This document shows positions 23,586 through 31,713 of a stretch of DNA of 64,000 nt, piece after piece. The notes below the pieces were generated by a model. It saw nothing but the letters and a program-made list of their open reading frames with translations. It made no database searches and had not been told where the DNA came from. The DNA lies in NCBI RefSeq assembly GCF_004331345.1, contig NZ_SJJZ01000003.1, positions 1,178,001 through 1,242,000 on the forward strand, read 5' to 3'. Source of the DNA: Kribbella soli. Lineage in GTDB: Bacteria > Actinomycetota > Actinomycetes > Propionibacteriales > Kribbellaceae. The number at the start of each line of letters is the position of its first letter. Within the stretch, counting starts at the first letter, position 1. A program made the position numbers and the translations under genes.

Positions 23586-24610
23586 CGGTGGTTGTCAGCA
23601 CTACCTTCATAGTTTTCGTACGCCGAGACGATCCGCCCGACCAGCTTGTGCCGGACCACGTCGTGCGAGGTCAGCCGGCAGAACGTCAGGTCCTGGACGC
23701 CCTCCAGGATGTCCTGCACGACTCGCAGGCCGGAGTGCATCCCGTTCGGCAGGTCGACCTGGGTGACGTCACCGGTGACGACCATCCTCGAACCGAACCC
23801 GAGCCGGGTGAGGAACATCTTCATCTGCTCCGGCGAGGTGTTCTGCGCCTCGTCCAGGATGATGAAGGCGTCGTTCAGCGTCCGGCCGCGCATGTAGGCC
23901 AGCGGCGCGATCTCGATCGTGCCGGCGGTCATCAGCCGCGGGATGGACTCCGGGTCGAGCATGTCGTGCAGGGCGTCGTACAGCGGCCGCAGGTACGGGT
24001 CGATCTTCTCCGACAGGGTGCCGGGCAGGAATCCGAGCCGCTCGCCGGCCTCGACGGCCGGCCGGGTCAGGATGATCCGGTTGACCTCCTTGGCCTGCAG
24101 CGCCTGGACCGCCTTGGCGACCGCCAGGTAGGTCTTGCCGGTACCGGCCGGGCCGATGCCGAACACGATGGTGTTCTTGTCGATGGCGTCGACGTACCGC
24201 TTCTGGTTCAGCGTCTTCGGCCGGATCGTCCGGCCGCGGCTGGACAGGATGTTCTGGGTCAGCACGTCGGCCGGGCTCTCGGCCGTGGCCTGCTTGATCA
24301 TCGCGATACTGCGCTCGACCGAGTCGGCGGTCAGCCCGTGCCCGGTGCGGATCACGGCGATCAGCTCGTCGATCAGCCGCTCGGCCAGGGCCAGCTCGGC
24401 CGGCTCGCCGTTCAGCGTGATCTCGTTGCCGCGGACCATGATGTCGGCGGCGAACTCCTTCTCGACGATGCGGAGGAACTCGTCCCGGGCTCCGAGCAGG
24501 GCCACCATGTCGATGCTGTTCGGCACGACGATCTTGTGCGACGCCTGCGCGCTGGCGGTCGCTGCCCCGTTCGGGCGCGCCTCCGGTTCGATACTGCGTG
24601 GCCTGGACAG
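23582..24610 (-). CDS. PhoH family ATPase, probable CTG start
   Basis: The core has Walker A GPAGTGKT, Walker B FIILDEAQNTS, and the family segments ILTRPAVEAGERLGFLPG and QVDLPNGMHSGL. A GTG at 24526 is the first conventional start, but it has no ribosome-binding site and lies inside the conserved KIVVPNS segment. In the same frame a CTG at 24610 stands 7 bases behind a perfect AGGAGG, giving 28 extra residues (LSRPRSIEPEARPNG, then HKIVVPNSIDMV). I therefore prefer the CTG start. PhoH-like proteins are linked to RNA metabolism and usually sit beside ybeY, as here. Confidence 0.9.
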   Translation of the reverse strand: MSRPRSIEPEARPNGAATASAQASHKIVVPNSIDMVALLGARDEFLRIVEKEFAADIMVRGNEITLNGEPAELALAERLIDELIAVIRTGHGLTADSVERSIAMIKQATAESPADVLTQNILSSRGRTIRPKTLNQKRYVDAIDKNTIVFGIGPAGTGKTYLAVAKAVQALQAKEVNRIILTRPAVEAGERLGFLPGTLSEKIDPYLRPLYDALHDMLDPESIPRLMTAGTIEIAPLAYMRGRTLNDAFIILDEAQNTSPEQMKMFLTRLGFGSRMVVTGDVTQVDLPNGMHSGLRVVQDILEGVQDLTFCRLTSHDVVRHKLVGRIVSAYENYEGSADNHR

Positions 24611-24782
24611 CCTGTTCCCTCCTGATGCCGATGAAGTAGTTCCCCCATGCTAGCCGTCCGCACCGACACCCTCACTTGTAATTCCCGCGGGACACGCTCC
24701 GCCGCGGCGTTGTTGTCAACCTGGGACGGGGTCTTTGCGTCGTCTTTTCGTGGCACAACCGGCCGTGGTGTACGAAGAGTGC

Positions 24783-25292
24783 GTGACACATGAGTCCTCG
24801 TGGGATGCCGACGAGGCGCTGACGGCTGTCTACACCGCGCACTACACCTCGCTGGTCCGCCTCGGCGCCCTGCTGCTGCGCGACACCGGTACGGCGGAGG
24901 AGATCGTGCAGGACGCGTTCGTCGCGATGCACGGCCGCTGGCACCGGCTGCGTGACCCGCACAAGGCGCTCGCGTACCTGCGGACCGCCGTGGTGAACCG
25001 TTGCCGCTCCCGCCAGCGCCACCTGGTGGTGGTGGACAAGCACACCCCGAAGTCGCTGCCTGACGAGCCGAGCGCCGAACATGCGGTACTGCGGACCGCG
25101 GAGACAGACCGGGTGATCGAGGCGATGCGGACCCTCCCGGAAAAGCAACGCAGAGTGATGGTCCTGCGCTACTACGGTGACCTTTCGGAGGCCGAGATCG
25201 CGGACACGATGGGCATCAGCCGGGGATCCGTGAAGAGCCACGCCGCGCGCGCGAGCAAGTCGCTGCGCCAGCTCCTGGAGCAGAACGTATGA
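24783..25292 (+). CDS. ECF RNA polymerase sigma factor, SigE-like family
   Basis: The 169-residue product has sigma region 2 (YTSLVRLGALLLRDTGTAEE, IVQDAFVAMHGRW, YLRTAVVNRCRSRQRH) and region 4 (LPEKQRRVMVLRYYGDLSEA, EIADTMGISRGSVKSHAARA). The GTG at 24783 follows GAAGAG; an upstream in-frame TTG at 24735 is less likely. It overlaps the next gene by 4 bases (ATGA), and that gene encodes a membrane protein with a small cytoplasmic head, a typical anti-sigma arrangement. Confidence 0.93.
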   Translation: MTHESSWDADEALTAVYTAHYTSLVRLGALLLRDTGTAEEIVQDAFVAMHGRWHRLRDPHKALAYLRTAVVNRCRSRQRHLVVVDKHTPKSLPDEPSAEHAVLRTAETDRVIEAMRTLPEKQRRVMVLRYYGDLSEAEIADTMGISRGSVKSHAARASKSLRQLLEQNV

Positions 25293-26425
25293 ACGACAAC
25301 TCGAACGACCCGTTCGACGAGCTGATGCGGCGGTCCCTCCACGAGGAGGCGGACCGGATCGAGCCGTCCGACGCACTGCCGGAGATCCGCGCCCGCGCGC
25401 ACGCCCAGCGTCCCGCCGCGCGGCGCCCCTGGCTCCTGACCGCCGGCCTCGCCGCAGCCGGCACCGCCGCCGCCATCGGCGCCTTCACCATGCTCAACGG
25501 CCCGGACAACACCGCCAACGACGGGGACGCAGTAGCCGGTTCCAGTACGACGACCACCGCGACCGGCGTACTGCCCAGCCCGACCCCGACGGAGCTGAGC
25601 GCCTCCCCCGAGCCGTCCCAGGCCCCCACCGAGGCCCCAAGCACCTCGCCGTCCGCGAAGACCGCGTCGCCGACGGATCGCGGCGTACCCGAACCAGCGG
25701 TCAAGAGCACCGTCGTCCCGGTCTACTGGCTCGGCGAGCAGGTCGGCGCGCAGAAGAAGTCGGCCGCCCGCCTGTACCGCACCTGGGCCAAGGTCAGCGG
25801 CCGTCCCGCCGAACAGGCGGTCCGCATCATGACCACCAAGCAGCCGAACGACCCGGACTACTACTCGGTCTGGCGCGGCGCGGCCCTGAACACCGTCACC
25901 CGCTCGAACGGCGTCGTCACGGTCGACTTCAAGCAACTGCCAAAGGCCACCCTCGACCCCGATCTCGCCAAGGTCGCGACGCAACAACTCGTCTACACGG
26001 TCCAGGGTGCTCTGGAGGACGCTGGAGGCACGCGAGTCCAGGTCACCGAGCAGGGCCGGGCCGCCGGCAAACTGTTCGGCCAGGTCGACACCAGCCAGCC
26101 TCTGAGCCGAGCGCAAGCCACTGAGGTGCAGGCGTTCATCTGGGTCACCGCGCCGGACGACAACACCGTCGTCACAACTCCCGTGAAGGTCACCGGCATC
26201 GCGTCCGTCTTCGAGGCCCAGGTGAACTGGCGCATCGTCTCGGTCAAGACCCGAGCGATCGTTGCCAAGGGCGCGGCCAACACCAGTGAGGCCTACAAGT
26301 TCGCACCGTTCGCCTTCAGCGTGACCAAGCTCCCCCCAGGCGCCTACACCCTCGAGGTCTTCGAGATCTCCGCGGCCGACGGAACCATGACGTCGACCGA
26401 CACCAAGTCGATCGTCGTGAAGTAG
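25289..26425 (+). CDS. membrane protein with GerMN and Gmad2 domains, putative anti-sigma partner
   Basis: Of 378 residues, about the first 45 are cytoplasmic and helical (LMRRSLHEEADRIEPSDALP). A single transmembrane helix follows (LLTAGLAAAGTAAAIGAFTM), then a Ser/Thr/Pro-rich linker. The outer part has a GerMN-like domain (VPVYWLGEQVG, then AALNTVTRSNGVVTVDF) and a C-terminal Ig-like Gmad2 domain (VTTPVKVTGIASVFEAQVNW). Coupled translation with the ECF sigma gene suggests the cytoplasmic head binds the sigma factor. No zinc-binding anti-sigma motif is visible. Confidence 0.85.
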   Translation: MNDNSNDPFDELMRRSLHEEADRIEPSDALPEIRARAHAQRPAARRPWLLTAGLAAAGTAAAIGAFTMLNGPDNTANDGDAVAGSSTTTTATGVLPSPTPTELSASPEPSQAPTEAPSTSPSAKTASPTDRGVPEPAVKSTVVPVYWLGEQVGAQKKSAARLYRTWAKVSGRPAEQAVRIMTTKQPNDPDYYSVWRGAALNTVTRSNGVVTVDFKQLPKATLDPDLAKVATQQLVYTVQGALEDAGGTRVQVTEQGRAAGKLFGQVDTSQPLSRAQATEVQAFIWVTAPDDNTVVTTPVKVTGIASVFEAQVNWRIVSVKTRAIVAKGAANTSEAYKFAPFAFSVTKLPPGAYTLEVFEISAADGTMTSTDTKSIVVK

Positions 26426-26429
26426 TTCC

Positions 26430-26759
26430 TCAGTCCGCGCGGTCGATGGTGGCGGCGAGGAGGCCGGGGAAGGCGTTGGTGAACTCTTCGCGGCGGAGGC
26501 GGTTGAGGCGGCGGGCGCCTTCGTCGCGTTGTTCGATCAGGCCGGCGGCGCGGAGTACGGCGAAGTGGTGGCTGGCGGTGGCCTTCTTCACCGGGAGGTC
26601 GAACGTGCCGCAGGCGCGGGTCCAGTCGTCGTGAACGGCGAGGTCACGCAGGATCGAGCGCCGCACCGGGTCCGCGAGCGCATCCAGCGCAGCCTGCAAC
26701 GGCACCTCGGCCGGATCGACATGGCTGAGCGTGCGGGCGCGAGCTGACTCGACGGACAT
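26430..26759 (-). CDS. ArsR-type helix-turn-helix repressor
   Basis: The 109-residue winged-helix protein has ALADPVRRSILRDLAVHDDW and a recognition region KKATASHHFAVLRAAGLIEQRDEG, as in ArsR/SmtB-like regulators. No metal-binding Cys pair of the classic alpha3N kind is present, only one Cys (Cys50), so it may not be a metal sensor. It converges with the GerMN gene. Two tandem repeats upstream look like its own operators. Confidence 0.88.
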   Translation of the reverse strand: MSVESARARTLSHVDPAEVPLQAALDALADPVRRSILRDLAVHDDWTRACGTFDLPVKKATASHHFAVLRAAGLIEQRDEGARRLNRLRREEFTNAFPGLLAATIDRAD

Positions 26760-26760
26760 G

Positions 26761-26806
26761 GTGTTCGATCCCTGTCGTACAGTTGTGTTCGGTTCCTGTC
26801 TAACAG
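26761..26806. promoter_or_regulatory. tandem 22-bp operators of the ArsR-type gene
   Basis: Two direct repeats, 26761-26782 and 26785-26806, share GTGTTCG and end in CTGTCGTACAG and CTGTCTAACAG, each a CTGT-N3-ACAG palindrome. They begin 1 base upstream of the repressor ATG, so they overlap its promoter and imply autoregulation. Confidence 0.65.
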
Positions 26807-26882
26807 CTTAGCGAGGGTTGCCGGCCGGGAAACTAATCGTCACCGAGCGACGGTTTCTTACCCCGCCGCGAGCAGTTGCGGG

Positions 26883-27599
26883 TCAGGCCCAGCGGGAGCG
26901 GGACAGGAGGGCGGCGGCTGCGGCGACGCCGGCTGTTGAGGTTCGCAGTACGGTGTCGCCGAGGCGGACGGGGTCGACGGCGAACGCCTTCAGCTCCGCC
27001 GGGGCGATCCCGCCCTCGGGGCCGATCACGATGACCACGTCCCCGGACGACGGCAAGTCCAGCGCGGCCAGCGGCGTGGTGGCTTCTTCGTGCAGTACGA
27101 CGGGGAGCGCCGCGTCGGCCAGTAACTCGGCGACCTCAGCCGTGGTCGCGATCGGGGCCACCTCGGCGAACCAGGTACGCCGCGACTGCTTGCTCGCCTC
27201 GAACGCCCACGCCCGCCACTTCGCGAGCGTCTTCTCGACCCGCTCCGGGTTCGCCCGGAACTGACTGCGCTCCGCGTTCCACGGCACGATCACGTCGACG
27301 CCGACCTCGGTCAGCATCTCCACCGCCAGCTCGGCCCGCTCGCCCTTCGGCACCGCCTGCACGACGACGACGCGCGGAGCCGCCGCGGGTACGCTCCCCC
27401 GCGCGTCCACGGCCACCGTCAAACCGCCCTTGGACGCGGCAACCACGGCCCCTTCGGCCCAGGTCCCCCGCCCGTCCGTCAGCCGAACGTGCTCTCCCGG
27501 TCCGATCCGCCGTACGACGGCCGCATGTCGCCCCTCGGCCCCGTCCAGCACCAGCTCGTCCCCGCCGAGGTCAGCGCAGAAGAACACCGCGACCCCCAC
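26883..27599 (-). CDS. rsmE: 16S rRNA (uracil-1498-N3)-methyltransferase
   Basis: RsmE methylates U1498 of 16S rRNA in the decoding centre. The 238-residue SPOUT protein has an N-terminal PUA-like part (HAAVVRRIGPGEHVRLTDGR), VQAVPKGERAELAVEMLTEVGV, and the knot motifs VIVIGPEGGIAPAE and VRLGDTVLRTSTAGVAA. The family more often has LRTETA at the last motif. It lies 36 bases downstream of dnaJ on the same strand, the usual actinobacterial order hrcA-dnaJ-rsmE. Confidence 0.95.
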   Translation of the reverse strand: MGVAVFFCADLGGDELVLDGAEGRHAAVVRRIGPGEHVRLTDGRGTWAEGAVVAASKGGLTVAVDARGSVPAAAPRVVVVQAVPKGERAELAVEMLTEVGVDVIVPWNAERSQFRANPERVEKTLAKWRAWAFEASKQSRRTWFAEVAPIATTAEVAELLADAALPVVLHEEATTPLAALDLPSSGDVVIVIGPEGGIAPAELKAFAVDPVRLGDTVLRTSTAGVAAAAALLSRSRWA

Positions 27600-27635
27600 C
27601 TACCGAACACCTCCCCGTGCCCCGGGCGATGTCAT

Positions 27636-28778
27636 CTAGTGGGTGCCGAAGGCGTCGCGGAGGCGGCCGAAGACGCTCTTGTGAGTGGCTTGGACCTGGC
27701 CTTGCGGGCGTTCCTCGTCGCGGACCGCCGCGAGTTGCCGGAGCAGCTCGGCCTGGGCGTCGTCGAGCTTGGTGGGCGTCTCGACGATGACCTGGACGAT
27801 GAGGTCGCCGCGACCGGCGTGCCGCAGCCGCGGTACGCCGCGTGCAGTCAGCGTCATCGCCGTGCCGGACTGCGTGCCGGGACGGATCTCCAGCGGGGTC
27901 GTCTCGCCCTCGAGCGTCGGCAGGTCGATCGTCGTGCCGAGCGCTGCCGCCGTCATCGGCAGCGTCACCGTGCAGTGCAGGTCGTCGCCGTTGCGGGTGA
28001 AGATGTCGTGCGGCTCGACCTCGATCTCGACGTACAGGTCGCCGGCCGGACCGCCGCCGGGACCGACCTCGCCCTGACCGGACAGCTGCACGCGCGTCCC
28101 GGTGTCGACACCGCCGGGGATCTTCACGGTGACGGTACGGCGGGAGCGCACGCGCCCGTCGCCGGAGCACTCGACGCACGGGCTCGGGATCGTGGTGCCG
28201 TAGCCGCGGCAGTTCGGGCACGGCCGCATCGTCCGCACCTCGCCGAGGAACGACCGCTGCGTGTGCGTGACCTCGCCGCGCCCGTGGCAGATCTCGCAGG
28301 TGACCGGCTCGGACCCGGCCGCCGCGCCGGACCCGCTACAGGTCGGGCACAGTACGGCGGTGTCGACCTTCAGCTCCCGCGTCGTACCGAACGCGGCCTC
28401 GGCCAGGTCGATCCGCAGCGGGATCAGCGCGTCCTGACCGCGCCGGGTCCGCGGCCGCGGCCCGCGGGTCGCCCCGCCGGTCTGGCCGAAGAACGCGTCC
28501 ATGATGTCGGTGAACGTGAACGCCTGGCCGAAGCCGGCGCCGCCCGGTCCACCCGCCGCGGAGGCGAACGGATCGCCGCCGAGGTCGTGCATCTGCCGCT
28601 TCTGCGGGTCGCTGAGCACCTGGAACGCGCGCCCGATCTCCTGGAACTTCTGGTGCGCGTCCTCGGAGTCGTTCACGTCCGGGTGGTACTGGCGTGCCAG
28701 CTTGCGGTACGCCTTCTTGATCTCGTCCGCTGAAGCGTCACGGCTGACACCTAGGACGGCGTAGTAATCGGTGCTCAT
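27636..28778 (-). CDS. dnaJ: molecular chaperone DnaJ
   Basis: DnaJ stimulates DnaK ATPase and delivers unfolded clients. The 380-residue protein has a J domain with HPD at about residues 32-34, a Gly/Phe-rich linker (GGPGGAGFGQAFTF), four zinc motifs (CPTCSGSG, CEICHGRG, CPNCRGYG, CVECSGDG) and a C-terminal substrate domain (VKIPGGVDTGTRVQLSGQGE). Its place next to hrcA marks it as the second, HrcA-controlled DnaJ of actinobacteria. Confidence 0.96.
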   Translation of the reverse strand: MSTDYYAVLGVSRDASADEIKKAYRKLARQYHPDVNDSEDAHQKFQEIGRAFQVLSDPQKRQMHDLGGDPFASAAGGPGGAGFGQAFTFTDIMDAFFGQTGGATRGPRPRTRRGQDALIPLRIDLAEAAFGTTRELKVDTAVLCPTCSGSGAAAGSEPVTCEICHGRGEVTHTQRSFLGEVRTMRPCPNCRGYGTTIPSPCVECSGDGRVRSRRTVTVKIPGGVDTGTRVQLSGQGEVGPGGGPAGDLYVEIEVEPHDIFTRNGDDLHCTVTLPMTAAALGTTIDLPTLEGETTPLEIRPGTQSGTAMTLTARGVPRLRHAGRGDLIVQVIVETPTKLDDAQAELLRQLAAVRDEERPQGQVQATHKSVFGRLRDAFGTH

Positions 28779-28803
28779 ACTCCAGACCAGGGGGTTGTCT
28801 TGA

Positions 28804-29826
28804 TTAGGATTCGGCCAGGATCTGGCTGACGTACCGCGCGACGGCGCGTACTGCGCCCATCGTGCTCGGGTAGTCCATGTGGGTCGGGCCGACGATGCCG
28901 AGGGTGGCGAGCGCCTCCGACTGCGACCCGTACCCGGTCGCGACCACCGACGTGGTGGCCAGTTCCTCGAACGGGTTCTCGTGACCGATGCGAACGGTCA
29001 GCGTCTGCGGGTTGGTTGCCTCGCCGAGCAGCTTCAGGAGGATGACGTGCTCCTCCAGCGCCTCCAGCACCGGCTTCACGTTCCGCTCGAAGTCGTCGCC
29101 GTACCGGGTCAGGTTGGCGGCGCCGCCGACCGCGATCCGCTGCTCGCCGACCTCGTCGGTGAAAGCCTCCAGCAAAGTCGTGACGATCGCCGCGACGATC
29201 GACCGGTCGGCCGGCGCGAACAGCTCCGGCACGCCGGCCAGGGACGTCGTTGCGTCGGTCAGTCGCTGGCCGGCAAGTGCAGTGTTCAACCGGGACCGCA
29301 GGTCCGCGATCAGCTGCTCGTCGACGTCGTTCGGGTGCTCGACGAGCCGCTGCTCGACCCTGCCGTTGCTGGTGATCAGCACCAGCAGCAACCGCCGCGG
29401 GCTCATCGTGACGACCTCGATGTGCCGGACGCTCGACCGGTTCAGCGAGGGGTACTGCACGATGGCGACCTGGCGGGTGATCTGGGCGAGCAGCCGGACG
29501 GTACGGCGGACGACGTCGTCCAGGTCGACCGCTCCGGCCAGGAACGACGTGATCGCCTTCTTCTCGGCGATCGACAGCGACTTGACAGTGCTCAGCTTGT
29601 CGACGAACAGCCGGTACCCCGCGTCGGTCGGAATCCGGCCGGCGCTGGTGTGCGGCTGGGTGATGTACCCCTCCTCCTCCAGCGCAGCCATGTCGTTGCG
29701 CACGGTGGCCGGTGAGACGCCGAGGTTGTGCCGGTCGACCAGTGTCTTCGAACCGACCGGCTCATGGGTGGCCACGTAGTCCTCGACGATGGCGCGGAGC
29801 ACATCCAGCTTGCGTTCGTCGAGCAC
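28804..29826 (-). CDS. hrcA: heat-inducible transcription repressor HrcA
   Basis: HrcA binds CIRCE elements and represses chaperone genes. The GTG at 29826 gives 340 residues, the family length, beginning VLDERKLDVLRAIVEDYVAT; GGAGAGG lies 9 bases before it. The winged helix includes PATVRNDMAALEEEGYITQP-HTSAGRIPT. An earlier in-frame GTG at 29856 falls inside the CIRCE element and is rejected. It is followed by dnaJ after 25 bases. Confidence 0.96.
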   Translation of the reverse strand: MLDERKLDVLRAIVEDYVATHEPVGSKTLVDRHNLGVSPATVRNDMAALEEEGYITQPHTSAGRIPTDAGYRLFVDKLSTVKSLSIAEKKAITSFLAGAVDLDDVVRRTVRLLAQITRQVAIVQYPSLNRSSVRHIEVVTMSPRRLLLVLITSNGRVEQRLVEHPNDVDEQLIADLRSRLNTALAGQRLTDATTSLAGVPELFAPADRSIVAAIVTTLLEAFTDEVGEQRIAVGGAANLTRYGDDFERNVKPVLEALEEHVILLKLLGEATNPQTLTVRIGHENPFEELATTSVVATGYGSQSEALATLGIVGPTHMDYPSTMGAVRAVARYVSQILAES

Positions 29827-29849
29827 GCGCACCACCCTCTCCGACTGTC

Positions 29850-29876
29850 CTGGCACTCAATCATTCAGAGTGCCAG
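29850..29876. promoter_or_regulatory. CIRCE operator
   Basis: CTGGCACTC and GAGTGCCAG are separated by 9 bases, which fits the CIRCE consensus TTAGCACTC-N9-GAGTGCTAA except for the outer TTA/TAA positions. It lies 24 bases upstream of the hrcA start and marks the hrcA-dnaJ-rsmE operon as heat-inducible and autoregulated. Confidence 0.92.
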
Positions 29877-29904
29877 TCTAGGCGGTCTCGGGCGACGCTC
29901 CCAA
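29875..29904 (-). promoter_or_regulatory. hrcA promoter overlapping upstream stop codon
   Basis: On the minus strand TTGGGA (29899-29904) and TAGACT (29875-29880) are 18 bases apart. The first three bases of the -10 box are the TAG stop of the upstream oxidoreductase gene, and the box runs into CIRCE. The boxes are inferred from sequence match. Confidence 0.5.
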
Positions 29905-30981
29905 CGGAACGGCCGCGGGACGTGTCACTGTACTGGCCACATCGAGGGGCTGATCCTGTACGGCGGAGTCCACGAACGACTCCAGTACGTCGAGCACGTG
30001 GTACGCCAGCTCCCCGCTCGCGCGGTGCGGCTCGCCGGTCCGCAACGCCCGGGCCATGTCCGCGACACCGACCCCGCGCCCGGCTCCGGCATACCCACCG
30101 GCGACCGGCACCTCGGTCCACTCGCGCTGCTCCGGAGTCACGATCTCGACGGTCCCGTCGAACCCGTTCGGGTCCGGCACGGACAGGCTGCCGTCCGTAC
30201 CGTGGACCTCGATCCGCGGCAGCCGCCCGGCCCACACGTCGAAGGACATCAGCACGGTCGTCAGCGCGCCCGATTCGTGCTCCAGCACGCCGGTGACGTG
30301 CGTCGGCACCTCCACGTCGAACACGGTCCCGGCCCGCGGCCCGGTGTGGATCTTGCGCTGCTGTTTCGACTGGCCCGCGCGGGCGGTGACCCGGACGACC
30401 GGGCCGAGCAGCGTGACCAGGCTGGTCACGTAGTACGGGCCCATGTCGAGGACCGGTCCGCCGCCCGGCTGGTAGTAGAACTCGGGCGCGGGGTGCCACA
30501 ACTCGTGGCCGGGCGTCACCATGAACGCGGTCGCCGCGTGCGGGGTGCCGATGTCACCGCGGTCGATCACCGCACGAGCCGTCTGAGTGCCGGTGCCGAG
30601 CACCGTGTCCGGTGCACAGCCGATCCGGAGGTCGTTGGCGGCGGCGTACTTCAGCAGCGGCTCCGCTTCGGTGCGGTCCATGGCCAACGGCTTCTCGCCG
30701 TACACGTACTTGCCGGCTGCCAGCGCGGCCTGGTGCACAGCGGCATGGGCGGCCGGGATCGTCAGATTGACGACAATCTCAATGTCGTCAGCCGCGTACA
30801 GCTCGTCCGGGGAGACCGCGCGGATAGCCGGGTTCTTCTCAGCAATCGTTTGAGCACGCGCCAGGTCCAGGTCGGCGACCGCGACCACGTCGACGCCGGG
30901 GAGCTTGCCCAGGTGGTCCAGGTACGTCCCGGAGATGACGCCGGTGCCGACGATGCCGACGCGTGTTACCGGCCCAGTCAC
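29878..30981 (-). CDS. Gfo/Idh/MocA family oxidoreductase
   Basis: The 367-residue product has an N-terminal Rossmann fold (RVGIVGTGVISGTYLDHLGK) and the family EKP motif in KYVYGEKPLAMD. The C-terminal alpha/beta domain contains GGPVLDMGPYYVTSLVTLLG, with the catalytic-region Asp-x-Gly. Such enzymes oxidise or reduce sugars and inositols with NAD(P). The GTG start overlaps the ThuA-like gene by 4 bases (GTGA), so the two proteins probably act in the same sugar pathway. Confidence 0.93.
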   Translation of the reverse strand: MTGPVTRVGIVGTGVISGTYLDHLGKLPGVDVVAVADLDLARAQTIAEKNPAIRAVSPDELYAADDIEIVVNLTIPAAHAAVHQAALAAGKYVYGEKPLAMDRTEAEPLLKYAAANDLRIGCAPDTVLGTGTQTARAVIDRGDIGTPHAATAFMVTPGHELWHPAPEFYYQPGGGPVLDMGPYYVTSLVTLLGPVVRVTARAGQSKQQRKIHTGPRAGTVFDVEVPTHVTGVLEHESGALTTVLMSFDVWAGRLPRIEVHGTDGSLSVPDPNGFDGTVEIVTPEQREWTEVPVAGGYAGAGRGVGVADMARALRTGEPHRASGELAYHVLDVLESFVDSAVQDQPLDVASTVTRPAAVPLGASPETA

Positions 30982-31619
30982 TTGCTCGCCCACAGCAGCC
31001 CCCGCTCGATGATCGTGCGCACCTCGGGCGTCTCCAGGTCGTCGAGCTTGTGGCCCACTGTGCAGACAAAGACCTTGCCCGCACCCCACGTGCGGGTCCA
31101 GACGGCCGGCATCACGGCGCCCTCGATCCACGGGTAGTCCGGGTGCGACTCGAACGTCGTCGTCGCGAGCACGTTGTTGGTCGGGTCGTAATGGATGTAG
31201 TACTGCTCGGTGTGCACGTCGAAGTGCGTGATGCCCTCGACGATCGGGTGGTCGGCGACGACCTCGACGCGGTAGTCGGTGAACCCGTGCGGGTGCGAGA
31301 TGAACTGCCCGCCGGTGATGAAGCTGTAGTCCACGTTCTTGCGGAACGAGTCCGCGATGCCGCCGTGCCAGCCGGCGAACCCGGTGCCGCGCCGGATCGC
31401 CGCCTCCAGGCCCTTGAAGTGCTCGGGCTCGATCTCGCTCATCGTGACGCACTGCAGCACCAGGTCGACGTTGTCGAGATCGAGGTACGCCTCGGTGCTG
31501 TCGGAGACGGTCACCTCGTAGCCGTTCTCCTGCAGGAACGGGATGAACAGGTCGGTCGCCTCGACCGGGGAGTGCCCTTCCCAGCCGCCCCGGACCACCA
31601 CAGCACGTCGTGTCGTCAC
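30978..31619 (-). CDS. ThuA domain protein (trehalose-utilisation type)
   Basis: The 213-residue protein has a glutamine amidotransferase-like fold with VVVRGGWEGHSPVEATDLF, GTGFAGWHGGIADSF, FITGGQFISHP and HPDYPWIEGAVMPAVWTRTW, all typical of ThuA-like proteins. These are usually encoded beside Gfo/Idh/MocA enzymes in disaccharide catabolism. The GTG at 31619 was chosen because the fold starts there and AAAGGGTGG precedes it. It is first gene of a two-gene operon. Confidence 0.9.
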   Translation of the reverse strand: MTTRRAVVVRGGWEGHSPVEATDLFIPFLQENGYEVTVSDSTEAYLDLDNVDLVLQCVTMSEIEPEHFKGLEAAIRRGTGFAGWHGGIADSFRKNVDYSFITGGQFISHPHGFTDYRVEVVADHPIVEGITHFDVHTEQYYIHYDPTNNVLATTTFESHPDYPWIEGAVMPAVWTRTWGAGKVFVCTVGHKLDDLETPEVRTIIERGLLWASK

Positions 31620-31633
31620 ACCGACCACCCTTC

Positions 31634-31678
31634 GAAAGTTTCGGAGTTCCGATCGGAACACTTGCGACCTTAAGTCGC
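31634..31678. promoter_or_regulatory. palindromes upstream of ThuA operon
   Basis: GTTCCGATCGGAAC at 31646-31659 is a perfect 14-bp palindrome. It is flanked by GAAAGTTTC (31634-31642) and by the inverted repeat GCGAC-N5-GTCGC (31664-31678). The cluster lies 15-60 bases upstream of the ThuA-like start, where a sugar-responsive repressor would bind. No regulator gene is adjacent. Confidence 0.55.
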
Positions 31679-31713
31679 CAGGAGAGGGCTTGCCAACCCG
31701 CTAGTCTCGATGG

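Noticed and set aside
26830..26856. Terminator after rsmE
   Set aside because: AAAC/GTTT and CGTC/GACG can pair around 7 bases but with an unpaired TAAT on one side; too weak to list.
29826..29856. HrcA start at the GTG at 29856
   Set aside because: The codon lies inside the CIRCE element; the GTG at 29826 has a ribosome-binding site and gives the family length.
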